Source: Acorus gramineus (lineage: Eukaryota; Streptophyta; Magnoliopsida; Acorales; Acoraceae). From it: 64,000 nucleotides of DNA. The notes beneath the pieces are model-generated. The model searched no databases. It was not told the origin of the DNA and saw nothing but the letters and a program-made list of their open reading frames with translations. This document shows positions 45,801 through 57,715 of this stretch, piece by piece. The stretch is taken from positions 15,699,163 to 15,763,162 of the forward strand of contig CM060850.1 of NCBI GenBank assembly GCA_030737835.1. The letters run 5' to 3'. Made by a program: the position numbers and the translations under genes. The first letter of the stretch is position 1. Each line of letters opens with the position of its first letter.

Positions 45801-48800
45801 GGGACCCATCAGTTTTTAGCAGATCACGCACTTGTTCATTGTATATTTCAACCATTTGAACGGTTATTTCATATGTAAAGCTGTTCTTCCTCTTTTGAGA
45901 AATATCAAAAAGATCGTTCAATGCCCTGTAGTTCACCCCCCAGTCTTTTTTTGACGATGCATTTGGCCCAGTCTGTGCATAAAACAATCAAAAGAATAAG
46001 ATAAGAGTAGAGATGTTATCAGATACTTACTAGAATCTAATATTAAAAAATCACATGATATTTATGACTTTAAATTATAACTTATTTGAAGTATCACGCA
46101 TATACACCCAAGGGATTACCATTGTGTAGGTTTTTCCGGATCCAGTTTGGCCATAGGCAAAGATGCATACATTGAAGCCATCAAGAACAGACCGTATCAA
46201 TGGTTGGGTATCATGAAACACCTCCTCTATAAGCATTCCACCAAATATGATTAGAAAGTACTGCATGTCTCACACGATCGTGTAATTAAACAAAACATTT
46301 AAAAAAAAGAAGAGTAGATAAATTGGAAACCTTGAGAAGCAGATGGAGCAAAGACTTTGTTGAACTTGAACATTCGATGGTTATCTTTTCCTTGTTTGGA
46401 AGGATTTATCACAAGCAACTCTCCATTCTCACCAATGTAATCAATAGTTGTCTGTTTTGCAATCTGGCCAGCAAGAAATGGCCTTACCCGGCAATACACC
46501 CTAATGTTACCTGGAAAAAGAGGCGGCATACATTGGCAAAGAACACAAGTATTATTTCGCATTTTAGAGATCCCTTGTCTCCTTTTGTATGAGGAGCATA
46601 CGATCATTCCTTTAGCATATGGCCCAAATCTTTTTTTTGTTTCACAAAAAGGTATAATATATTTCATGTTGTACTATGAAATCACCTTTTAGTTCTTGAA
46701 CCTCGTTAAAGAGCTTTCGATTTTCTGCAAGAACAGCATGATAGTTTGCAGCAGCATCTGCTAATTCTTTAAGTTTTACTCCTGTGCAAAGCAAGTGAAA
46801 TGGAACTAGCATATAAAATTTGTATCCCCACTAAATACAGATATTCTAAGGTAAACTACTAACACCCTTCTTACCTAACATTGTAAATTCTTCTGACCAA
46901 TTTTGTTGTGCCTTGGTAACATCCGTCTTGACTGACTCAGAAGCCTTTCTCAAGTCCTGAATGGTTCTAACTTTAAGATGCTTTAACTAGAATATTATAA
47001 GGAAAAATAATCTTGACATGAATAGGTAAGAGCATATACCCTCAGAGATTCAAGCTGAAAATTTACAAAATTTTTGTAGATGTCCTCCTTCTCATTCCAT
47101 TTTTTAACTTTGGATTTTGAAAATTCTTCAAGTTCTTCTGACCTTTTCCTCGACTCTGATAGAAGATTTTCTAGTTCTTTTATCCTATTTTCCAACCTCA
47201 TTCTCTCTTCTTTAGATTCTGTTTCCAATTGTAGGCACTGTTGCTCATATGATTTGTTTGTTGTCTCTATACGTTGTTTCAATCCTGTGATAGTAAGGTC
47301 TTTATTTTCCTTTTCCTTCAGCAGCCTAACTATATCCTCATCTCCGAGTTTCTTCTTTTCTTCCATTATGGTCTTTTCACTCTGAAACAAGGAGCCACAC
47401 AAAATCAGATAAAAACTGAAATCACACTAAATGGATGATAACATTATAATTCATGAGACAGTAAAGCAACATATTTATTCCAAATTTCCATATAAATTCT
47501 CATCATGATAGGACAAGGGTTTATCCCTGCAATGTCAGCCAAAAACAGCACTGCAATTTGCAGAAACACCGTCTGTGTTTAACAATTATACAAGGAAGAA
47601 CATGAAGTTACGATTATTTAACAGGTGACCCTTAAGTGTCAATTAGTTTGAACAAAGCAAACACTACACCCGAAGTTTTAAATTGAACATAATACAAACA
47701 AAAAAAAAAAAAAACCACAACAAGATTGTCTTTGGTATCGGGATTACACTTTTTTCAACGGATGCATTTAAGATAGACCATGGAAATGTGATACTCTTTC
47801 GGTATATAATTTATCACAAACATTAGATGACATATTGCAAAGCAGGTAACTGTTAAACTATATGACATTCCAGTAAATACACAATTACCAAATATCATAT
47901 TACACGTAAAATTGTGAACAATAAAACTGAAAATTTACTGGCATATATTGATCTCAACAATTTGGATGGACTGACTATGACACTTGTTCAATTAGAAGGA
48001 TGCTATATATTTCATTCATGCATCCTGATAAACCAAATTGAAGTTAAGACAAGGGGATGAAAAAATGAACGGAAAAGAGTTGTGAGGATACAAAACATAA
48101 ACAAGTTGACATATATTGATGAATATCTAAGCCAAGAATCTATATGATTGAAGCTTCAACTAAGCTGCTGGCATTAGTATCACAGAGTTAGTGACTCTGC
48201 ACCTCGAAAATATATATTTACACTCTCAAATAAAAAAGCATAAAATATCAACCAAAAAAATGTGTAAGATTGACAATTAATGTGCAACATCCTAGGTGTT
48301 GACTACTAACATGACGCACATTACATAACGAATATATGCAGAAATTCTGAGCCCTAACTATGCTTATTTCTTCATTTGCAAGATTCCATAGATGGAAGTT
48401 ATTCTTCACGGACCTAGTTCTCAAGGAATTGGGAGAGGAAATATAATAAATTGTTCACCACAAAGGAATTTGTCATCACACTAAAATATAAAAAAACAAA
48501 CTGGAGACAAATGAACAAAAGAAGATGAGTAGATGACAAAACACTAGCAAAGCCTTGATTATACTATGTAAGGAATAACATAAATTTGAATGGTAAATCA
48601 CTGAAAATATACTATGTAATACATTGAAAAAAATGGTCAAAATAAATTACCTTTATCCTCTTGATTTGGCTCATTACTATCTGCACAAGAAACAAGAAGT
48701 TACAAACTTTTGAACAAAATATCATGTGTGTGGATAAATGTTTGAATTTGCAAATGACATAAAGAAAGATACAGAGCCCATCAAAACCTGGGTTTCTTCG

Positions 48801-51024
48801 TTTGTCCCAGTTGCAAGTGTTTCCAATACTCTGATTCTAGATTGATATTTTTCTTCACGTGCCTTGATTATATTACTTTGCTGTAAATATAAAATATCAA
48901 GCGGATGACAGCTTCGTAAGATCAAAGTATTATAGAAACAATAAATGCCAAAAGGATCTTACATTTCTAATATGCTCTGCCTGGGTTGATATTCGTCGCT
49001 CAATCTCTTGAACAACTTTTCTCAATAGACAAGCTACGCGCTGAACAAGTGAAAGAATAATGGAACTTAAGTCAGAAAATAGAAATGTAGCCAACAATTA
49101 TTTAGTTTGTGCATCTGAAATCTGATGAAAAATACATGCTACACTATCTAACATACATGAGGTATTTCTCCATTCTTCCTGTCAATGCTTTCATCTAGGA
49201 TCCCATTCACAACACTCAGTAATGACTGAGTTGGAGCATTCTGCTAAAAATGATACATATGACATAAGAAGAACATTCAATAGAACGCAAAAATAATACG
49301 AGACCCAAATGAACTTCTATTGCTGGTAAACAAAATCCAGGACTTACATCTAAACTGGTAGATTTCATCATTTCTGAAAGCTTAGCTGCTGGAAGATCCG
49401 AGTAACGTCCTTGCTTCAATTGGAAAACTTCATGGAACTTATGCCCAACATGGTGTAATAAGGCGGTGGATGGCTCTACAATAAGCAAAACAAAAACCAG
49501 TCATCTATCATTAATCATAATGTGAAAACAATGATCTAAGAATATGTACTTACAGGAAAAATAATTTCATGCACATTGAACAATTTAAATCCCTACAAAT
49601 TAATTTCATTCACTGCCATATTCCAACTAATAAAAACTTACAAATCCATTCAAGTTAATAAAAAAAAGCATCACGGTTTATTATATTGTGTATGATCTTA
49701 TAGAAATTCAATATAACTTTTGAGTCATTTTCAAGACTATTTAGAGTTTCCATTTTTTTTATGAGGGTAGACAACTGCCACCTCGATTATATTATTATTT
49801 TTTAATTAGTCTGAAATGGGTTGAGAAAAGAGAGCAAAACAAATAAAAACAAACAAGACAAACATGTCTCACCCCTAGAGCTTTTCATGTTTATCAGCAC
49901 AAACTTTTTATTGTGTCACATCTTAGAAATCTTTTAACCAAGAGTCTATGAAAAAAAAAATGAAACAGACCATTTCAATAATCCATGGCTGCATTCGTGT
50001 ATATAAGTTTAATTTTCATGTTCAGCAAGCTACTAGTGTGATATAAAAGATCATATTGTGTTGAAGGCTATGCCTGAAAGATTAAATATTTGGGCCATCA
50101 AACTACCATTCTACATATGTCAACTGCTTCCATACCTGACATTACCGGACTCCGTAAGACAGGGTGGAACTTAGAGTCCTTAAAATTCTTCTTCTCCTCT
50201 CGTGGCATCATGGCATCTTGCCCGCTCGTGGAGGCATGCTCCCCACTAACACCATTCATCCCCTCCCCAACCTCGGCTTCTGGAAACTTCCACCTTCTCC
50301 TAGGCAATGAATCATGTTCCCTTGTATCCGAACCAAAGTAATCCTTCAGAGCAAGAAGGGACTCCACCACTAGACTCATGGATCCCTATAGTCGAAAATT
50401 TACAAAAGATATATTAAAAAAGCACTAAGAGAAATCAATAAAAAAATGCTAATTTCCACTCGTTATAAAAATGGAGCCACCAAATAGAGGCATTTGAAAG
50501 ATGGAAAATTATCCGTTGCATATAAATACAATATAAAAGAATAGCAGACAAGAAATAAAACCCATACATAACCTATATACCTGCTCCAGGTCTGAAACTT
50601 CGAACACAGGCAACCCAATTTCCTGCATGGCTGACAAAAATCCATGGATACTTCTGGGACCATTATGAATCTACAATATGAAACAAACAACACTGTCAGC
50701 AAAGTTAATAAATTAGCTATCTTTTTAAAACTGGTGCAACTTCCATAATAACCCACCTTTTCGGGGCTCAGCTTGTTCAAAATGCAACATAACACAGACC
50801 CATCAATCAGTTTCTCTCTCAGCTCTTCTTCTGAAGCCTCAGACGAAAGATTCAATTGTGGTAACAAACTATTTAACCACACCACCAACTCTGATCGGCG
50901 TTTTGCTATACATAACAAACATCATAATCAGACGACAAATATTCCACCATCTTCAAAGAGAGAGAGGAAAGAGAGCATGTATAAAAACGACAGCTTTTCT
51001 ACCCTCAATTGCCTCGAAATTCAT
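42892..51024 (-). CDS. Kinesin-14 with calponin-homology domain (KCH type), 21 exons
   Basis: Coding exons on the minus strand, 5' to 3' (high-low): 51024-51003, 50905-50757, 50670-50581, 50385-50136, 49475-49348, 49240-49157, 49040-48963, 48880-48788, 48680-48651, 47381-47040, 46956-46875, 46781-46686, 46510-46331, 46226-46120, 45972-45794, 45146-44982, 44898-44645, 44505-44342, 43948-43416, 43155-43052 and 42959-42892. All phases agree, giving 1065 aa. A CH domain (about 8-105; actin-binding type) is followed by coiled coil, the kinesin-14 neck and the motor from [12 protein letters not shown] (482): P-loop GQTGSGKT (567-574), switch [10 protein letters not shown], switch [10 protein letters not shown]. 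The tail is Ser/Pro/Arg-rich. KCH kinesins are minus-end motors linking microtubules and actin. The tiny first exon (MNFEAIE + G) is supported by frame and family resemblance. Intron 15 is AT-AC. Confidence 0.95.
45147..45793 (-). other. U12-type AT-AC intron in the kinesin gene
   Basis: Read on the minus strand, the exon ends CGGAG and the intron begins ATATCCTT, the exact U12 5' splice consensus. It ends TACTTTGACTTCCACAC, where TACTTTGAC fits the U12 branch site (TTCCTTRAC) at 7 of 9 positions with the branch A nine bases from the AC end. Using it, phases close and the protein reads [17 protein letters not shown], the length expected against other kinesin-14 motors. No GT-AG pair gives an acceptable junction. 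Confidence 0.8.
47382..48650 (-). other. Longest kinesin intron (1269 bp)
   Basis: Plain AT-rich intron between the 30-nt exon and the coiled-coil exon. I see no element in it. Confidence 0.7.
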
Positions 51025-51620
51025 AATCCCCACTGCTCCGTGACCCGTTCAACACCAATTCCCACACACAGCGGCCGAAAGTATCATCAGAAGTCGTCAC
51101 CACACCTCAGAATTGGATTCAGAGATGAAAAAAGGCATCTTTTGTTACAATGTAGCACCCTAAAAACAATAAATCGCTCAAAAACTCAAAATCGAACGGT
51201 GAAAAATGCAGATCTGCAAATGCCCTAGAATTTTTTTCTAAAAACAAATCCGTCTTTAAGCAAAAACTCGCAAGATCTGCTCTCTAATCAACTTATAAGC
51301 TCAAACCAGCACAAAATCGACCTAAAAATCACACACAAAAAACATCAATTGAAGTTCGAGAGACAAAGAATCGAACTGTTGCCCACGATCGACGACGACG
51401 ATACCTCCTAAATTTTTTTCTGTTCTTCCTCGATTTGGACCTTCGATTGTTCCCAATTAAGAGAGAGACCTTCGAAGGTCCAAAGCTTGGCCAAATTAAG
51501 GAGCAAAAACGCCGATTTAACTGGCTCTCTCTCTCTCTCGTTTTGGTTTTGTGTGTCTTTTTGAAAAAAAAAATTAAAGATTTGAATAAAAAAAAAACCT
51601 AAAAATCCGTATCGGAGGCT

Positions 51621-51627
51621 ATTTATA
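51621..51627 (-). promoter_or_regulatory. TATA box of the kinesin gene
   Basis: TATAAAT (in CTATAAATAGCC on the minus strand) lies about 600 bp upstream of the start codon. The leader between contains a GAGAGAGAGAGA tract (about 51524-51540). A leader intron is plausible, with donor AG|GTATCG near 51405 and acceptor TTTGCAG near 51217. Confidence 0.6.
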
Positions 51628-51659
51628 GTCTGTGGGAGCAAATGCAGAGAGGACACCAA

Positions 51660-52066
51660 GGGCAAATTTTTTATTTTTTGTGTTTGAAATTGAACGGCGA
51701 TTATTTCGCAACTGCCAACTGATTAACTCCAAGAAAAGACATGGTCTTCAAAATTTGGGTCGAAAGTTGATCAAAATTACAAACATTTGAAAAATGTGTT
51801 ACATAATGAGATAAATGTGCTGCATGATGCCCATCTTCTTTTTATATTTCATACTCTCAATACTTCAATTAATATGTATTCAGAATAGAAATTATAATGC
51901 ATGCCTTCTTTACCTATGTTAAAAACAATGATGAAATATAATAGTTTCAATTATTCAAATTTAATCATGAAAATGAATATTAAGTTTCCAAGTAGTTAAT
52001 ATTTAAATTCATTTTTTTTTAATTCAAAACAAATAATATTTATAATTGAACAATGACCATGTGAAT
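51660..52066. other. Upstream AT-rich DNA of the kinesin gene
   Basis: No gene or complete element is seen. Confidence 0.4.
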
Positions 52067-52208
52067 GGGGGGTGATTAGCCTCTTATTGATATTTTTTCT
52101 TCTTCCTGTTTTTTCTTTTGTTTTGCTCTTTTGGTATGGGATGTACTCCTTTTAACTTAATGCAAAGAAATAGCATGCCTACCATTTTATTTTTCAAAAA
52201 AAAAATCA
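52067..52208 (+). mobile_element. Very short 5'-truncated LINE tail
   Basis: Flanked by direct repeats AATGACCATGTGAAT (52052-52066) and AATGATCATGTGATT (52209-52223), 13 of 15 identical. It is T-rich, resembles LINE 3' UTRs ('ttttgctcttttggtatgggatgtact') and ends in an A run before the right repeat. Confidence 0.7.
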
Positions 52209-52259
52209 AATGATCATGTGATTAGAAGGGTGATGGAACAATTGAAAAAAATTTAGAGT

Positions 52260-52433
52260 TACAATTGGTCATACAAAATAATTAATTTTAATAGTGTGAA
52301 CTTAATAATAAATCAAATTCCAATATGTTCAAATGGATACCTTAATATTTATTTCAATGAATCTAATTTAATATTTGATTTTTGATATATAGATTTAGAG
52401 TAGATGGGGATATTTTTGGGATAATTGACAAAT
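52260..52433. repeat. Possible right-end remnant of the ATCCGTATCCG hAT-like family
   Basis: Ends 'tttttgggataattgacaa', matching the right terminus of the elements at 2780-3348 and 16655-16984. The left end is not found. Confidence 0.3.
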
Positions 52434-52509
52434 TTATTTGGAGTTATGGGTTGATCACTTTCAAAAATAATTTAATAAAACAAATGTGAAATGATATCTT
52501 AGATTTTGT

Positions 52510-53710
52510 GGGAAGAAAAAATAACTAGTTCTCACATTTTTTACACATGTTACGAACACATGATATTGTGTTGAACTTTGACAACTCATTATTTTCTCAT
52601 AGATATGGATCCAACGCAGGTTGTGCTATAGGTTGCAAGAAGGCTCATATAGAGTTGCAATCTAGTAAATTATTCCAGAGATCGGGGACGCATCAGTTGA
52701 CCTAGTCAACAGCTGGCGTGATCTGCATAAACTTATTCAAAAGCACGTGGCTAAACAAAGGGGTCACACAGGACCTCAAGTGAGCAACAGGTAATTAGAA
52801 GAGAGAATGTCATGTAGTGACGTGTCATTGGCTTTCAAACTCATATATGACACATTCTCATGGAATAAGTTACAGAAGACTTAACCACTTTTAGACCGTT
52901 AAGAAGAATGTTCTAGAGTGATTCCTAACTTAAGCGTCGAAAACTTTTTGACAGACATCGCACTTAGGTCCATTTTAGATAGTTTCCTGACGATTTTTTT
53001 GACAAACGTCGCACCATAAAATTACACATCACTTCCCTTGTTGTGGAGTTTTACACGCTCTACATTCTAAAAACTAAGGAACAATTTGGTGTTCCTAGTC
53101 ATGATGAATTTTTCAATCCTCAAAATCCAATTTTGATAGGTTCTGTTAAAAGACGAAACTAAAAATGTCATTTTGTCTAGAACACTTATGAATGGACACA
53201 CAATAAAATATTTCAAATGTAATATATATGAATGCTTCAGTAGTGTGGGAGGTGAAAATGTCCTCCTCTTCGATTGGGCTGGACTCGAGGGTGGTCCGAG
53301 GTTGGTTTGAGTAGATCCACGAAGAGACAATGACTAAGGTCTGCCGTGGAGGGATTGACGAGGTTCGTCTGGACTGAACTTGATGTAAATCAGGCTACCT
53401 ACGTACCCTTTTTGAGGGATCAAGCCACACATAGTTCCTTTTTGACGAGAACTTCCGACGATGAAGCCTAATCTCCATTAAAATGGGATTTCAAGTTTAA
53501 GTCTAGGGTTCTCTTTTTTTGGGGGGGAAGAAGAAGAAATCCCTCCTTGATGAAGGGGATACCCTTCTATTTATAGTGGGAGGGGGTGTGCTTATTTCCA
53601 TGGAGGTGTGAGCATATCATGGCCCAACCTGAGATAGTGTTATGTTTCTGGCCCCATGTCATCGGCCGAGACGGTATGGCATTTTTAAATGAATCCTAAG
53701 GTGTGACAGA
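52510..53710. mobile_element. LTR-like fossil fragments
   Basis: Two less AT-rich blocks (about 52520-53050 and 53246-53710). The second contains 'ggctacctacgtacccttttt' and a 'ttctatttatagtggga' box, forms typical of plant gypsy LTRs. No coding part or paired repeat is visible. They are probably broken solo-LTR remains; family and age cannot be given. Confidence 0.3.
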
Positions 53711-54369
53711 TTTGATCTTCTACAAGTAGAAAGAGAATGTACAATGTTATTAATCTTGTCACATATAAATGAGCATTGATATACTCAATCCATTTTATAG
53801 TCTCGTTTGCAACTAAAAAAAAAACGGTCTCACAATCGCCTATATATTGCGCTATGTATACTGTGCACTATTACAATATACGAAAATTGTTATTTTATTT
53901 TTTCAAAGAAAAAATATGTTACTGTATCTCAATGTAAACTTCATTTTTTTTTATAATAGTATGTAATTCAATAAATAAATGTATATCTTTTTCTAAAATA
54001 AAAAAAATTGATGAGTATTAGGGCCAACTAAACAAGGCTGTATAAAATATTGGACATATCATTTCCCATGTAAAATTTCAAGAGAAGAGGTTTGATCCAC
54101 TATTTACTTTAATGGTGTGGTGTGAAATCAAATCGGATCATTATGATAGTATCACCTTTTTACAACCAAACAATGTATATTAATAAGAGCATATGCTCCT
54201 ATAACAGATAGAATTATTTTTTGTAAAGTAGATAGGGAGCAGGTTCGGCAGCTGAAGCTCTTCCGAAGCACGCGAGGTGGATGTAGGATCATAGGCTGTC
54301 TAATACATTATCTGATTATATTATAATAAGCATTTTGAATCCATATATACATAGTATACATATATGTAT

Positions 54370-55672
54370 GAGTCATGATACCCAGGCCCCATAATATAAG
54401 CCCCACTCACAATCCCCATGAGGTGTCATCATTTCATTGGTTGGTTTTTTGGTTTGTTAACTTTTTCAAAAATGGTAAAATGACAAAATACAAATTTGCC
54501 CTTCATTAAAAATTTATTTTATTAACCCAAATCCCCCATTTTCTCTATTTGGTTATGACTCTTCCATGTAAATCTTAAAATCCATTTACCTATTTCAAAT
54601 TTTGAATTTTGAAATCATTACCTAAATTATAATTGAATGTAGATTACACCAAAAATTACCGAAATTGTTTTCATTAAAATCATTCAAACGACTCATTTTC
54701 TCTAGGTAGTTATTGTATTCAAATTTAAATAAAAAAACACATATATTTAACATATGAAACAGTTACATTTTATATTGGTAGTTACAAATACATTTCTTAA
54801 ATGTTTACATCTCTCACAACAATTTGTTACATTTATATAAAAACTGTTACATTTATATAGATGGAACAAACAATTATATTTACCTAAATGTCAAACAGTT
54901 ACATTTACTATTTAAAATTATCTATTTCAATTTCTAGTGTACTGCCTTCCAAAGAAAATGTATCAGAATCTTCTGTAAAAGTATGTACTTCACTGTTACA
55001 TTTATACGTCATTTCTATTTGCATTGTTAAAAGAAATGCACAACATGAGATAATGTTACATTTTCAGAGTGTTACATTTATGAATGTAACAAAATTGTGT
55101 AAATGAATATCCGAGTTCGGGAGTCTAATATAAACATCACACAAACCAGTAACAATTAAATGTAACAATATCAAAATTACATTTATGAAATTATAACGAA
55201 ACAAATATATAAAAAAGTGTGAAATAGTGATCAAAACATAAAAAAAATTCATTTTTTGAATTGAAACATGTAACATAGATTGAATATTTGATCATCAAAA
55301 ATTTAATTTCAAATTCGATGTGACTTTAATTCAATAAGATAAAAAAAATAAAAAAAATAATTGACAAACCTGATCCGAAAGAGAGATCCAACTCGATAAA
55401 GAACAAATCAGTTTTTCAAACTTCTTCAGATTAAAATTTCGGGACTGCTACGAATATGTTCATCGTAAATTATAGGGATTAATGATTTTACACAAGGCAA
55501 GGAAGAAGAAATACAGTAATTAATGAAATCTCCACAATCCTATGAATAAATCAAACTGTTTTCCTTGTTTAGAGGTAGTTATCAATTAGAGGGTATAATA
55601 GGTAATGTCCTATTGCCACATCATGGGGCCTGTGATGGGGCCTAAAAAGTTGGGGTCCAGGAATCATTATTG
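54370..55672. mobile_element. 1.3-kb MULE-type non-autonomous element with repeated TGTTACATTTAT
   Basis: Perfect 9-bp direct repeats TATATGTAT flank it (54361-54369 and 55673-55681), as expected for Mutator-like elements. The ends are imperfect inverted repeats over about 60 bp: the left has 'cccaggccccataatataagccccactcacaatccccatgaggtg' in sections, mirrored by 'cacatcatggggcctgtgatggggcc' on the right. The interior (about 54750-55200) repeats TGTTACATTTAT or its complement about ten times. There is no transposase. Confidence 0.75.
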
Positions 55673-55939
55673 TATATGTATAGCGGAGGTAGCAACTTCT
55701 ATCTAGCCTGCTGTAACTGGACTGTAATCTTTTTGTAATGCATGAATGATAAGCTCATTGAGACTAAAAGGGGATATATACTTTAAATCTGGGGATTAAA
55801 ACTAAAATACAAAAGGAGTGAGGGATCGATCACTAAATCCTATGTTTTACAGGGACTTAAAAATTAAAAAACCCTTTAATAAAAATGTGTATCCTTATAT
55901 CAAGTCTCATATGTAAAATATAATAAAAAGAAAATATTA

Positions 55940-56220
55940 AACTCAATTATTTTTATCAACAAAAACTCAGACTACACATGCTTTTATTTTTTTTAATATT
56001 AAACATGACCAAATGAAGTATATGTTTTAATAAAAAGTATGTTTCAATCCATTTCAAAGTGAATGAATTCATTTTTAGTGTAAGTAAAAAAAAAAATTAA
56101 TGAGGTGCATATATATTTACATAAGAAAAAAATTAATAAAATACATATATTGTTTAACAAAATATATATTTCACTTAATTTTAAACTATATATAAAGCTA
56201 TACTAAATAAAATAAGATAT
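55940..56220. repeat. ACTCAGTC-family repeat copy
   Basis: Contains 'aaactcagactacacatgct', 'aatccatttcaaagtgaatgaattcatttttag' and 'attaatgaggtgcatatat', matching the copies at 2188 and 40985. Confidence 0.5.
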
Positions 56221-56258
56221 GTAAAAGTATATTTTAAACTATAAACTCCCGTATGCTG

Positions 56259-56600
56259 TGTGACATTAGGTTATTCGTTCATGATAGCTATACTGGGATA
56301 GATAACAATCCAGGCTGAATAAGCAACTTTTTGTTTTGTTGTCTTTTTTGTTATTCTCATTGGGAAACGTAAAAATGATTTTTTTGTTGTTTAGTTCACC
56401 TTGGATAAAGTGATGATAAATGGTTGATAAGTGATGAATAAGAGTTTATGATTTTTTAAATGATAATTATACCCCCTTGGAATAGTGTGAGAGATATATG
56501 GTTGATTTGATAGATGTGACAGTTTTTTGAATTTATGTGAGTCTATTAAGTGAGATAAATTTTTTAACATGACAAAAAATATTTATTCTATTAAAACAAA
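56259..56600. repeat. Dispersed repeat, second copy of that at about 9540-9905
   Basis: Shared ordered words: 'gatgaata..a...tatgatttt.taaatgata', 'gagagatat.tggttgat', 'gacag.tttttgaatttatgt' and 'gtgagataaattttttaa'. Non-coding; boundaries uncertain. Confidence 0.5.
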
Positions 56601-57477
56601 CAATTTTTTTGTTTTAGCTATTTTAATCTTTTCTTCATTATTCCTCGCCATTTAAGGGGGAGGGGTGTGTGTGTAAAAAAACAGAATTGAATATAACTGT
56701 GCCGTAATAAAAGCACGTGAAAACCTGACAATGGTAGTGCAAGTAACGTAAGTCCAACGAAATTGAATGGATTCAATGAACTGACATAAAATCCAACCAA
56801 TCTTGATCGTTCTTTCTGGATTGGACGGAGTGGATTGAGCTAGACCTAATGGTATGCCTTGGTAAATAACCTGGAAAGTGAGTCAATCAGGGGACTTGAT
56901 TCAAAGGCTTCGTCGGCACGTCATTTTGACGGAGTCTACGATGCGACAAAAGAATCGGAGCTTTTGTTTTTTGTTTTTTATTATTTTTTTTATAACCCTT
57001 TCAAATGAATTTCCCGCTTATTTGGAACTTCAACACGTGCGTATAACGGGATTTGTTTCGTTCAATTACTATTGTGCCCCTATTTGTTTCAACAATCAAC
57101 AAACATACTATATACCAAAATAAATAAAAAACATACAAACAACTATAAAGATTATAGTTATACCTATTGTTATACAAGCAACAATTTGTTATACTACATA
57201 GTACATACTATAACAAACATACTATATACCAAAATCAACAAACATACAAGCAACTGATCAATGTTACACTATCTCCATTTTACAGTTCACTCAATCAGCT
57301 TATGTTTTTAATTTTTAAAAATTATATATCATATTTAATGAAGTGTGTTTTTTACAAAAAAAATATATTTTAATAAATTAAATAATATCACTTATATAAA
57401 ACTATATTTTTTTTCTAACAATGTATAATATGACATATGAGACTGTATTTGAAAATTGGAACTGTAAAAAAAAACTA

Positions 57478-57715
57478 AGGGGGCATTTGACAACACTTAA
57501 ATAAGATGATTCTGCTTTTAATTAAATAAAAAGCTGAAAAGTGTTGTCAAACACATTCTAAAATGCAGGTTTAATTAAAAAGTTACTCACAATTTTAGTA
57601 CAAAAATGTTATTTTTTAAAAAACATAGAAAATGCGTTTTTCAAGAATCAAATCTATTTAAACCATTTTATTCAAACTCTTATTTTTCAAACGGACTATG
57701 AGTAAACCGCTTAAA
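57478..57715. repeat. TTTGACAAC/TTTGGA-family short element
   Basis: Starts 'gggggcatttgacaacac' and ends 'ttttcaaacggactatg', with an interior rich in 'aaaagctgaaaa' and 'gtttttcaag', like the elements at 3925 and 31448. Confidence 0.4.
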
